From positions 1,302,001 to 1,366,000 of the forward strand of contig OZ241909.1 in assembly GCA_965203735.1 (NCBI GenBank): DNA of 64,000 nt, given 5' to 3'. The notes below the pieces were generated by a model. That model was given only the letters and a program-made list of their open reading frames with translations, ran no database searches and was not told where the DNA came from. The DNA is from Bin55 sp965203735 (GTDB taxonomy: Bacteria > Pseudomonadota > Gammaproteobacteria > Pseudomonadales > Azotimanducaceae). Positions 34,320 through 43,375 of this stretch are shown here, in pieces. Made by a program: the position numbers and the translations under genes. How positions within the stretch are numbered: the stretch's first letter is position 1; each line of letters starts with the position of its first letter.

Positions 34320-36989
34320 TTAGCCTGCTTCTGTCAGTACGTTGTCGAGGACGTATTGAAGAATTCCGCCTCTTCGAAAGTACTCGACTTCATTGTCGGT
34401 GTCGATTCGACTCAATACCTGGGTGATTTGTTCCTCACCGGATGCACGCTTTACCATCAATTGAAGATTTTGACGCGGCTTAATCGTCGAATCGCCTGGA
34501 ACGAATCCGATGTTTATCGATTCGGATCCCGTGAGACCCAGTGTCTTTCGGGACTCACCTTCTTGGAATTGGAGAGGGAGCACGCCCATTCCAACAAGAT
34601 TGGATCGGTGGATTCTCTCGAAACTCTCGGCGATAACTGCACGTATACCAAGAAGTCGGGTTCCCTTGGCCGCCCAGTCTCTGCTTGACCCGGTTCCGTA
34701 TTCCGTTCCGGCGAATACGATCAGGGGAGTATCTTCCGCGGTGTATCGCATGGCTGCGTCGTATATGGAGATTTGATCGCCGGTAGGAATGTACTGTGTA
34801 TAGCCTCCTTCGACTCCCGGCACCATTTCGTTTCGAATTCTGATGTTTCCAAATGTGCCCCGCATCATCACTTCATGGTTGCCACGCCGTGACCCGTAGG
34901 AATTGAAGTCTGCTACTTGAACTCCTTGCTGCTGCAAGTACTCCCCTGCGGGGCTAGCAGGTTGAATCGCACCTGCGGGAGAGATGTGATCAGTTGTTAC
35001 CGAGTCACCCAACAAGGCAAGAATTGAAGCGTCTTGGATTTCTACGGATTGGTCGAGTTTTTGACCAACGGAGAAGAAGGGAGGTTGCTTGATGTAATGA
35101 GAGGGGGACCACCCGTAAGTGGATGTAAGTTCTGTCTCGAATTCCTGCCATGCTTCAGGACCGGCAAACACATTCGAATACTCGCGATCGAACATGTCTG
35201 CGGACACTTGGTCCATCAAGGATCGGATTTCATCGTTGGATGGCCAGATATCTCTAAGAAAGACATCCTCACCGTTAACGCTCTTGCCCAACGGATCCTT
35301 TGTGAGATCTATCCTTACCGTACCGGAAATGGCGTAGGCAACCACCAGCGGAGGAGATGCCAACCAATTGGTGCGGACCTCTTGGTGAACTCGTCCTTCA
35401 AAGTTCCGATTACCCGACAGCACAGACGCAACAACAAGATCTCCTTCACTGATAGCTTCCGACACTTCCTTCGGAAGGGGACCTGAATTTCCAATGCAAG
35501 TGGTACAACCGTATCCAACGAGATTGAAACCAAGTTTGTCCAGTGATTGTTGAAGCCCGGTTCGGTTCAAATAGTCCGTAACAACCTTGGAGCCCGGTGC
35601 TAGAGATGTCTTGACCCATGGACTCGTACGAAGTCCAAGCTCTAGTGCCTTCTGGGCGACAAGTCCGGCTCCCAGCATTACGGCAGGATTCGATGTGTTG
35701 GTGCACGACGTAATAGCTGCAATTACCACATCGCCGTCTGAAAGTCCGTAATTTGTTCCTCTAACGGGCACTTCCGCCCGCGAGGAAGTTGATGACCCCT
35801 GACTTGCAGCAAGATCGAAGGTTGCTCTTAAGTTTTGAAGGGAGACTCGGTCCTGAGGTCTCTTTGGTCCGGCCAGAGATGGTTCAATCGTGGAAAGATC
35901 GACTTCAACGGTTGATGAAAACTGAGGTTCCATGGATTCACTTCGCCATAGCCCTTGGGCTTTGGAGTACGAGTCCACCAAGTCAATTACTTCTTTGGGT
36001 CTCGACGTAAGCTTCAGGTAGTTGAGAGTCTCATCGTCAACAGGAAAGAACCCGCATGTTGCCCCGTACTCAGGAGCCATGTTCGAAATCGTCGCACGGT
36101 CGGCAAGCGAAAGCTCCGCCAGACCTGGGCCATAGAACTCGACAAAACAACCTACGACCCCAATGTCTCGCAATACTTCGACAACTCGTAGGACTAGGTC
36201 AGTGGCCGTCACTCCTTCGGCTAGTGAGCCCGTCATGCGCACCCCAACTACACGAGGGATCAACATGGAAATTGGCTGTCCAAGCATTGCCGCTTCGGCT
36301 TCGATGCCTCCAACACCCCATCCTAACACTCCAAGAGCATTGATCATCGTCGTATGGCTATCAGTTCCCACCAGCGTGTCCGGGTAGGCCACTGAGGATC
36401 CATTCAGTCCTTTTGTCCAAACTACCTGGGCCAGATATTCGAGATTGACTTGGTGGCAAATCCCCGTTCCAGGAGGCACGACTCGAAAGTTCTCGAACGC
36501 AGACTGCCCCCACTTTAGAAAGCGATATCTCTCACGGTTTCGTTGTATTTCCAGCTTCACGTTTTCTTCGAATGAATCGGAAGAGCCAAATCTGTCCACC
36601 ATAACTGAGTGGTCGATAACTAGATCCACCGGAGTCAAGGGATTGATCAAGGATGCGTCGTGCCCGGAATCCACAACCGCGTTGCGCATGGCCGCGAGGT
36701 CTGCTACGGCGGGAACGCCGGTAAAGTCCTGCATCAGAACCCGCGCTGGACGAAAGGCGATTTCGCGATCGCTTGCCGACCCATTGCACCAGTCACCCAT
36801 CGCTTTGATGTCATCGGCAGTTACTGTGTTGCCATCCTCAAAACGGAGGAGGTTCTCCATCAAAACCCGGAGAGAGACTGGCAAATGAGAGATCTCTCCA
36901 GCGCCGTTCTCGCTTGCTCGATTAAGGTCGAAGAATGAGTAGCTAACATCTCCGATCGTTAGAGTTCTCTTGCTGTTGAAGCTGTTCAT
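34320..36989 (-). CDS. acnA: aconitate hydratase (AcnA type)
   Basis: 889 aa from ATG 36989 (MNSFNSKRTL); the open frame extends upstream to 37055 but the extra residues are not typical. It converts citrate to isocitrate in the TCA cycle with a [4Fe-4S] cluster. The three cluster cysteines are in TSCTNTSNP and in GYGCTTCIGNSGPL. Other landmarks are FKLRS-free AcnA/IRP1 blocks: VMENLLRFEDGN near the start, GTDSHTTMINALGVLGWGVGGIEAE, and DYNSYGSRRGNHEVMMRGTF with NIRIRNEM (swivelling-domain junction). The swivel domain ends with SSRDWAAKGTRLLGI and AESFERIHRSNLVGMGVLP. It is upstream of thrS on the same strand. Confidence 0.95.
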   Translation of the reverse strand: MNSFNSKRTLTIGDVSYSFFDLNRASENGAGEISHLPVSLRVLMENLLRFEDGNTVTADDIKAMGDWCNGSASDREIAFRPARVLMQDFTGVPAVADLAAMRNAVVDSGHDASLINPLTPVDLVIDHSVMVDRFGSSDSFEENVKLEIQRNRERYRFLKWGQSAFENFRVVPPGTGICHQVNLEYLAQVVWTKGLNGSSVAYPDTLVGTDSHTTMINALGVLGWGVGGIEAEAAMLGQPISMLIPRVVGVRMTGSLAEGVTATDLVLRVVEVLRDIGVVGCFVEFYGPGLAELSLADRATISNMAPEYGATCGFFPVDDETLNYLKLTSRPKEVIDLVDSYSKAQGLWRSESMEPQFSSTVEVDLSTIEPSLAGPKRPQDRVSLQNLRATFDLAASQGSSTSSRAEVPVRGTNYGLSDGDVVIAAITSCTNTSNPAVMLGAGLVAQKALELGLRTSPWVKTSLAPGSKVVTDYLNRTGLQQSLDKLGFNLVGYGCTTCIGNSGPLPKEVSEAISEGDLVVASVLSGNRNFEGRVHQEVRTNWLASPPLVVAYAISGTVRIDLTKDPLGKSVNGEDVFLRDIWPSNDEIRSLMDQVSADMFDREYSNVFAGPEAWQEFETELTSTYGWSPSHYIKQPPFFSVGQKLDQSVEIQDASILALLGDSVTTDHISPAGAIQPASPAGEYLQQQGVQVADFNSYGSRRGNHEVMMRGTFGNIRIRNEMVPGVEGGYTQYIPTGDQISIYDAAMRYTAEDTPLIVFAGTEYGTGSSRDWAAKGTRLLGIRAVIAESFERIHRSNLVGMGVLPLQFQEGESRKTLGLTGSESINIGFVPGDSTIKPRQNLQLMVKRASGEEQITQVLSRIDTDNEVEYFRRGGILQYVLDNVLTEAG

Positions 36990-37605
36990 ACTCAAGAGGA
37001 ATGGACTCGCGGATAAGTACTGTTCATTCGGACTCGGCATTGGACTGACGCACACTTGAGATGCCGACCAAGCGATCCAACGAGTGCATTTTACGAATGG
37101 CTTCGGTGTTAGGACCGGAAGGGGTTAGCCGATACACTCGTCTTATGAAGAGAGCGTTTCCGATCTAGCGTTTTCAGTCCATCACAAACGCTTATGCAAC
37201 AAACTATCCGTCAGACCACAAACTGCTCATTCAATCAATACCGGGAAAATCAGTTGATTCTTGAATTGTTAAAGCCTCAGAGAGCACTTTTCAGAAAGTT
37301 TCTGCTTTCTACGACAGCTTATCTAATATCCACCGTACTTTTCGTGTAAATATATCGAAAAAGAGAGATAAGAGTTCCTACTCCCTCTCCGAGACTTGTA
37401 TCGACGATGTTCGCGGAGTGGGATTAAACACTCTAGCCAAGAGATTGCCGACAGCACCCAAAATCTAGTGTCTCTTTTTTCGGACTTGATTGAAGTCCCT
37501 ATAAAGAAATGCCACCTATTGAGTGGAGAGATTCAAGCAATACAAAAAGCAATAACATTAGTGACTTAGTGCTCATACTCTTAGGCAATATGGTGTGTAA
37601 TCGCT
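36990..37605. other. divergent intergenic region between acnA and the paralogue array
   Basis: 616 bp without genes; it must hold the promoters for acnA (minus) and for the four-gene helical-repeat array (plus). No operator, riboswitch or confident sigma70 promoter could be picked out. Confidence 0.4.
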
Positions 37606-39351
37606 ATGGCACACACTAGGTTTCAATCGGCAATGTTTTTGCTGTTTGGGCTCGTAGTGGGCGTTGTAGTAACCGGGGCGATCGCGTCTGTCTACCTAAA
37701 CTTCGATATACCAGATCAAGTGACCAATGCAAGATCAGCAACGGCTAGTACTGATCAGTTGGAAGCCGACGAGACAGAAAGACTCTTAAGTGAGTCGTCC
37801 CTGCAGAACACTGAGATTTCAGCTCTAGATCTTCAGGAGCTTCCAGGCCAAAGCAAATTCAACCGCTCAAAGGAGCTACACAACCACCTCTTGAGTGCAG
37901 ATTCTGACTCTGTCACCAACTTTCTCTATCAAAGCCAGAACATAAAGCCATCGAGTTTGCGTAGAGAAGTGCAGGAAGCGGCAATTCGTCGATTGGCGAT
38001 GCTCGATCCTTCAAGCGCATTGGGCGAAGTCAATAGCCTTTCTTCGCCGTATCGCAACTCTTTGATCAATGTGGTTTTCCAAGTGTGGTCGGTAGACGAC
38101 TTGGAAGGAGCTCTCGCACACGCGCGAGGACTTAGCGAAAGGGATCGGCGAAACGCATTGGAAGGGATTCTGCTCTCGAGGAACGACCTGTCAGATGACG
38201 CGCGCCTTGAATTAGCAGACCAACTTGGTCACGAGCAAGTATTAGAGGACAGTCAACTTCTCTCGTTGGCTGGAGAGTCCGTGGCAGACCCTGAATTAGC
38301 ATGGACTAAGTTCCTCAGTAGTCACGGGGGCGATGTAGCAAATCTGAGCGACGCCCAACTCGCAGTGCTAGAGAACATTTTGGATTCTTGGATAGATCAT
38401 GGTGTCGATCCGGAAGTGTCGAGCACAGTTAGCTCTGCTCTGCAAACCAGCGGTAATGAATCAGCTGTGCAAATGCTTCTTGAGACACTTGCACGAGTTG
38501 ACCCGACGGTCGCATTCCAAGCCACAACTTCTATAGAGGACAACGAGCAACGAAAGCAAATGCAAGAGGCCATTGTGAATGCGTGGATTGACTTGGGGCC
38601 TCTTATTGTTCTGGACTCTATAGGACTCATTCCGAGTGAACTTCAGGACTGGAGCAAGCAACAAGCACTGGTGGCCTTGTCTGAAACATCGCCGGCCGCG
38701 GCGGCAAGACGGCTAGAGATGATTTCAGATCCAGATAGTAAGAGAGATGTCGCGCGGGGTATTACGACTAATTGGGCAAGATTAGACCCAGACGCTGCTC
38801 ATGATTGGATAAATTCGGATTCAGCGGTCCAAGACTTTCGAGGCGCACTTATGTACAGACTAATACTGGAAGTTTCTCGAGTGGATGCAGCTAAAGCTTT
38901 CAAATGGGCACTCGAAGAGCCAGTAAGTGAACACGCACGAGGACGTGGTTTAGAGCAAAACGTGATACACAACGTCGCGCTTCAGGGAGACTATGAAAGG
39001 GCTGTCTCAATGGCGAAGCAGGCACGAGACACTCCAAATCAGCAATGGTCGTATGTTTGGATAGGGAATGTTCTTGTGAATAGAGGCAAGAGCGCTGAAG
39101 CGTGGAGCCTGATGGAAGATATGCCGAAGAGATTTCAAAGTCTCTACATGAGCCAGGTGGTAAACAACTGGGTACGGGCTGAGCCAGACATTGCCTTTGA
39201 GAATCTGGAAAGTTTGTCCTCCCAGGAGATGAAGGAGACGGTGGCTCATGCACTGTTCTATGAGTACCAAAGTCATCGCACAATTTCGACCAGACAAGCG
39301 AGCACTCTGAAGAAATACCTGCCTGAGTGGTATCACCATCACATCGAGTAA
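37606..39351 (+). CDS. membrane-anchored helical-repeat protein, paralogue 3 (type A)
   Basis: 581 aa. The N-terminus has a transmembrane anchor (AMFLLFGLVVGVVVTGAIASVYLNF) after a short basic start, then an acidic linker and an all-helical body. Repeats are spaced about 35 residues with the DP/A/W pattern: ARVDPTVAFQA, ARLDPDAAHDWINSD, KAFKWALEEPVSE. The family block WTKFLSSHGGDVANLSDAQ and the C-terminal tail TLKKYLPEW are present. It closely resembles paralogue 5 at 41502-43247 (same length, matching anchor and KAFKWALEEPV), more than its immediate neighbour. Function unknown; probably a periplasmic-facing scaffold. Confidence 0.85.
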   Translation: MAHTRFQSAMFLLFGLVVGVVVTGAIASVYLNFDIPDQVTNARSATASTDQLEADETERLLSESSLQNTEISALDLQELPGQSKFNRSKELHNHLLSADSDSVTNFLYQSQNIKPSSLRREVQEAAIRRLAMLDPSSALGEVNSLSSPYRNSLINVVFQVWSVDDLEGALAHARGLSERDRRNALEGILLSRNDLSDDARLELADQLGHEQVLEDSQLLSLAGESVADPELAWTKFLSSHGGDVANLSDAQLAVLENILDSWIDHGVDPEVSSTVSSALQTSGNESAVQMLLETLARVDPTVAFQATTSIEDNEQRKQMQEAIVNAWIDLGPLIVLDSIGLIPSELQDWSKQQALVALSETSPAAAARRLEMISDPDSKRDVARGITTNWARLDPDAAHDWINSDSAVQDFRGALMYRLILEVSRVDAAKAFKWALEEPVSEHARGRGLEQNVIHNVALQGDYERAVSMAKQARDTPNQQWSYVWIGNVLVNRGKSAEAWSLMEDMPKRFQSLYMSQVVNNWVRAEPDIAFENLESLSSQEMKETVAHALFYEYQSHRTISTRQASTLKKYLPEWYHHHIE

Positions 39352-39477
39352 TCCAATGGATCATGTGAACTCTGATACATCCAATTTGGTAGCTTATGTG
39401 GAGCACCGAGTCATTTCGCCTCTGCAACTCATCGCGGGATCTCAATCTCTCGGTTTTGTTTTTGACAGTACCTCAAA

Positions 39478-41310
39478 GTGAAAACACTCCTCCATTCCGC
39501 CCTTCCTAGATCCAGAAGATCGCTAATGTTCTTCGTGGGGCTGTTTATTGGAGTTGTTTGTGCCGGAGTAGGAGTGTATTTTTGCATTGATAGAACGAGC
39601 ACTGACGCGTTATCACAAGATTCAATGTTCGGCAAGACTGGTGAGGTGAGCGGCGAATCGAGGAATGAACGCACATCAGAGAAATTACTAAACATCGCCG
39701 ATCTCCAAAGGCTTATACAACACAAGAACCCTCTTGAACGTGCCGTGGCGGTGCAAGCTGCCGTGGCTGGAGCTGATAAAGACGAACTCAGTGACCTACT
39801 TACAAACACCGACAGCATTCAGCCAGCAAGTCTTCACAATGAGATTCAAGACTCGATAGTTAGGCAACTATCTCTGCAAGATCCAAACATGACGCTGAAG
39901 AACGTCATGGATTTTGTCAAGGTTCGTCGCCATCGTTTGATTGAGGTTGTCTTTGAGGAGTGGTCTGTACTCGATTTGGATGAATCGGTACGGGTCGCAC
40001 AGCACATGGAGGAGGGAAACCAAATCGCGGCACTCAAAGGCATTCTCGGTTCCCGAATTGACCTCTCCGATCAAAGACGCCGAGAAATAGCCCAGCAACT
40101 CAATAACGATCAACTAATCCTCGACCAATGGGCGTTGGCAGCTAGCCAAGATTCCATAGTCGATCCCTCTGCCGAATGGGGCGAGTTTCTAACAGTTCAT
40201 GGCAGAGACTTTGAGCGACTTAGCTCGGAACAGCGAAGTCTTCTTGCAAATATCGTGCGGTCGTGGATTGGACGTGGTGGATTCGGTGAGATGACTCAAG
40301 AGATGAAGGAATCTCTATCTGACTACGACTCTTGCGTAACTCTGATGGAGTTGCTCTTGGACGAGGTTGTAGCAGAAGATCCGAGAGTCGTATTGGAAGC
40401 TGCAGGAGATATGGTTCCTGAGGTCCGATCGATTGTCATGCAAGCTTTGGTGAGACTCGCCAATAAAGATCCTTTAGCTGCATTCAGGATTGCATCTATG
40501 ATGGAAGCCAATAGTTCTCAAATTGTGCTTCAGCGAGCTGCACTCGGAGGATGGATTGAGTCTGACCCGAAAGCTGTACTCGAAGCTCGTACCACATTGC
40601 CTGACACATTTAGAGAGTGGATTGAACATTCCGCGCTGATGAGCATGGTTAGAACATTGCCGGAGGAGGTACCAGAGTTCATATCCACAATTAGCGGCCA
40701 GACTCAATTGGAGCTTGTCGTGATTAATCTCTCATTGAATTGGGCACGCAAGGATCCAAAGGCAGTCTTTGAGTGGTTGCAGTCAGAACCAAAAGCTCAT
40801 CAATGGTATGAAAAAGTGCTGTCTGATGTCATTCAGAATCTCACAATAAAGGATCCAGAGGAAGCGATTCGCTTCGCCCTTGAACAACCGCCTCGAGAGT
40901 ACGATGAACTTGGTTGGGAAGTCTCGGTAGTTAGGAGTGTCGCACAAACAGATGTTGAAGATGCCATCGCCCTTTCAGATCGTGCACGCGACGAGAAAAC
41001 TCGAGACAGTATGTTCCAATCCATTGGGGGAGTACTCATATATCAAGGTCAATACCAACGGGCTTTGGATTGGGCCGAGAACTTAAAGGAAGAGCAACTA
41101 GAAGACCACTACTCGCGACTTGTTAATACATGGGCATCGGGAAATCCAGAGCAGCTGTATGAGAAAATTGATGAATTGCCGTTAGAAGAAACGAGAAGAC
41201 AAGCTGCCGAATTGCTCGTCCTCTTTAATGATCGTAATCATGCTTTAACTGCAGAGCAGATAGAAGAGCTAAGAGAGTACCTTCCCGACGAAACTTCCGA
41301 CGTTCAATGA
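39478..41310 (+). CDS. membrane-anchored helical-repeat protein, paralogue 4 (type B)
   Basis: 610 aa from GTG 39478; ATG 39526 behind AGAAGATCG is an alternative but would shorten the basic stretch before the anchor (SLMFFVGLFIGVVCAGVGVYF). The body has repeats such as VAEDPRVVLEA, LANKDPLAAFRIASMMEANSS, GWIESDPKAVLEAR and WARKDPKAVFEWLQSEPKA. Family block WGEFLTVHGRDFERLSSEQ and tail LTAEQIEELREYLPDE are present. It pairs with paralogue 6 (43376-45217), sharing ARTTLPDTF-like and VFEWLQSEPKA segments, so a two-gene A-B unit was duplicated in tandem. Confidence 0.85.
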   Translation: MKTLLHSALPRSRRSLMFFVGLFIGVVCAGVGVYFCIDRTSTDALSQDSMFGKTGEVSGESRNERTSEKLLNIADLQRLIQHKNPLERAVAVQAAVAGADKDELSDLLTNTDSIQPASLHNEIQDSIVRQLSLQDPNMTLKNVMDFVKVRRHRLIEVVFEEWSVLDLDESVRVAQHMEEGNQIAALKGILGSRIDLSDQRRREIAQQLNNDQLILDQWALAASQDSIVDPSAEWGEFLTVHGRDFERLSSEQRSLLANIVRSWIGRGGFGEMTQEMKESLSDYDSCVTLMELLLDEVVAEDPRVVLEAAGDMVPEVRSIVMQALVRLANKDPLAAFRIASMMEANSSQIVLQRAALGGWIESDPKAVLEARTTLPDTFREWIEHSALMSMVRTLPEEVPEFISTISGQTQLELVVINLSLNWARKDPKAVFEWLQSEPKAHQWYEKVLSDVIQNLTIKDPEEAIRFALEQPPREYDELGWEVSVVRSVAQTDVEDAIALSDRARDEKTRDSMFQSIGGVLIYQGQYQRALDWAENLKEEQLEDHYSRLVNTWASGNPEQLYEKIDELPLEETRRQAAELLVLFNDRNHALTAEQIEELREYLPDETSDVQ

Positions 41311-41501
41311 GTCAGACTGTGAATCACCATCTGACTGAATTCTGGAGCATCGCTCAGTGCAACAACGTGGTTGTCTTGGAAATTTAGTCTGAGATGCTGC
41401 GAAACAAAATCCAACTGACAGTGCAGCAAGTCCAATTCTTGGCAGGAGCTATAACATCTACTTGCTGAGAATGCTTCCGGAAAATCTAGTGGGCGAGAGC
41501 T

Positions 41502-43247
41502 ATGGTTCGAACTAGGCTACAGACAGCCTCCTTTTTCTTATTGGGGCTGCTAGCGGGAGTTACCGTCGTGGGCGCGATCTCATTTGTTTACTGGAACTTC
41601 ATTTTCGCTGAACCCAAGTTTGCAACGCACACAGAAACGATCTTTCCAGATGACGTCGAGACGGAAGAATCTGGCATTCAAGAAAGAAACCCTTTTCAGC
41701 AGAGCATTGAAGTAACTGACATCGATTTTGAAGAGCTACTCAGTCAGAGCCAATTTGATCGCACCAAGGCAGTGCAGAGACATCTGCGAAGCGCGGACAT
41801 TCACTCCATCGACAGTTTTGTCGAACAGAGCTGGAGCATAGTTTCCCCGATCTTGCAACGTGAAGTTCAAGAAGTGGCTGTTCGACGTTTGGCGCAACTT
41901 GATCCAATCGAAGCGTTGCAAAAAGTAAGCAACCTCTCCAAGTCTGTTCGTGATCCATTGACGACCGCAGTATTCGACGAGTGGTCAGGAGAAGACTTGG
42001 AAGAAGCCTTAGCACACGCAAGCTCACTTGACGAAGAAGACAAACGCAGTGCATTGAAAGGGATACTTCTCTCGAGGTTCAATCTGTCAGATAGTCAACG
42101 CCTCAATTTGGTGCGTCAACTTGGCCATGAGCAAGTCCTGGTGGATAGTCAGGCATTGACAATGGCAGGAGAGCTAGTTGAGAACCCCGCATCGGCGTGG
42201 AGTGAATTCCTTGAGCGACATGGCGGCGATGTCGCTAACTTGAGCGACGCTCAAATCGTACTGCTCAGACACATTCTGAACTCTTGGATTGATCTTGGTG
42301 TCACGACTGACGTGGCAAGCGCAATTAACTCTGCCTTGGAAAGTAGCAGCAATAGTTCGGCAGTTCAATTGCTATTCGAGACTTTGGCAAGACACGACCC
42401 AGCAGTCGCATTCAGCGCGGCAATTTCAATTGAGGGCAGTGAAATCCGCACGCAGATGCAAAAACACATCGTTGCTGAGTGGATCAAAACGGATCCACTC
42501 GCTGTGCTCGAGGGATTGGAACTTATTCCAAACGACCTTCAGGATTGGAGCAAGCAAGAAGCATTAGTCGCGCTATCGGTGACAGCACCAGCTGAAGCAG
42601 CAAAGCGACTTGGGATTCTCTCGAGTGACGACGCTAAGAGTGAAGTCGCTCGGACTATCGCAAGCTATTGGGCAGAACTGAACCCCGAGGCTGCACGAGA
42701 CTGGGTGAAGTCTGATCCAGAAATCCAGGATCTTCGTTGGGTACTTATGTATCGGATAGTTTGGGTTGTTTCTCAAGTCGATCCAGACAAGGCTTTTAAG
42801 TGGGCCCTCGAGGAGCCGGTCAACGAACAACAGAGAGGACAAGGTTTAGAACCAGCCGTGGTCCGCAGTGTAGCCCTTCAAGGGAACTTTGAAGCGGCTA
42901 TCTCGTTGGCTAAGAAGGCACGAGACGTTGAGAATCAACAGTGGTCCTATGTTTCGATTGGGAGTGTATTGACGGATAGAGGCAAGAGTGATGATGCATG
43001 GGACATACTAGAAGACATCCCCGAGAGATTTCACAGCATTTACTGGACTCAGGCCGCATTTAGTTGGGTAGGAGCTGAGCCAGATGTCGCCTTTGAGAGT
43101 TTGGAGAGTTTGCCCTCTCAAGAAATAAGAGAGCATGTGGCGAGTGCTTTGTTCAGCCACAATCAAGTGACGCACATGTTTTCGAACGAGCAAATACGCT
43201 CTCTCAAAAAGTACCTTCCTGAGATGTTTCAACATCTCATTGAGTAG
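41502..43247 (+). CDS. membrane-anchored helical-repeat protein, paralogue 5 (type A)
   Basis: 581 aa, the same length as paralogue 3. Transmembrane anchor SFFLLGLLAGVTVVGAISFVY follows MVRTRLQTA, close to MAHTRFQSA of paralogue 3. Shared segments include LQDWSKQEALVALS, WSYVSIGSVLTDRGKS and KAFKWALEEPVNE. Family block WSEFLERHGGDVANLSDAQ and tail RSLKKYLPEM are present. No enzymatic motif. It lies 191 bp after paralogue 4. Confidence 0.85.
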   Translation: MVRTRLQTASFFLLGLLAGVTVVGAISFVYWNFIFAEPKFATHTETIFPDDVETEESGIQERNPFQQSIEVTDIDFEELLSQSQFDRTKAVQRHLRSADIHSIDSFVEQSWSIVSPILQREVQEVAVRRLAQLDPIEALQKVSNLSKSVRDPLTTAVFDEWSGEDLEEALAHASSLDEEDKRSALKGILLSRFNLSDSQRLNLVRQLGHEQVLVDSQALTMAGELVENPASAWSEFLERHGGDVANLSDAQIVLLRHILNSWIDLGVTTDVASAINSALESSSNSSAVQLLFETLARHDPAVAFSAAISIEGSEIRTQMQKHIVAEWIKTDPLAVLEGLELIPNDLQDWSKQEALVALSVTAPAEAAKRLGILSSDDAKSEVARTIASYWAELNPEAARDWVKSDPEIQDLRWVLMYRIVWVVSQVDPDKAFKWALEEPVNEQQRGQGLEPAVVRSVALQGNFEAAISLAKKARDVENQQWSYVSIGSVLTDRGKSDDAWDILEDIPERFHSIYWTQAAFSWVGAEPDVAFESLESLPSQEIREHVASALFSHNQVTHMFSNEQIRSLKKYLPEMFQHLIE

Positions 43248-43375
43248 TCCATTTGGTACTGGAGTTCCATGCTCACCCAAGATGATTTCAATGCGGATCA
43301 CAACCGTCACCGTAGCAATCTGAGTTAAGCTCAAATTATGTTCTTGTTAGCTCATGAAGTTGGTCTCAGCAAAGC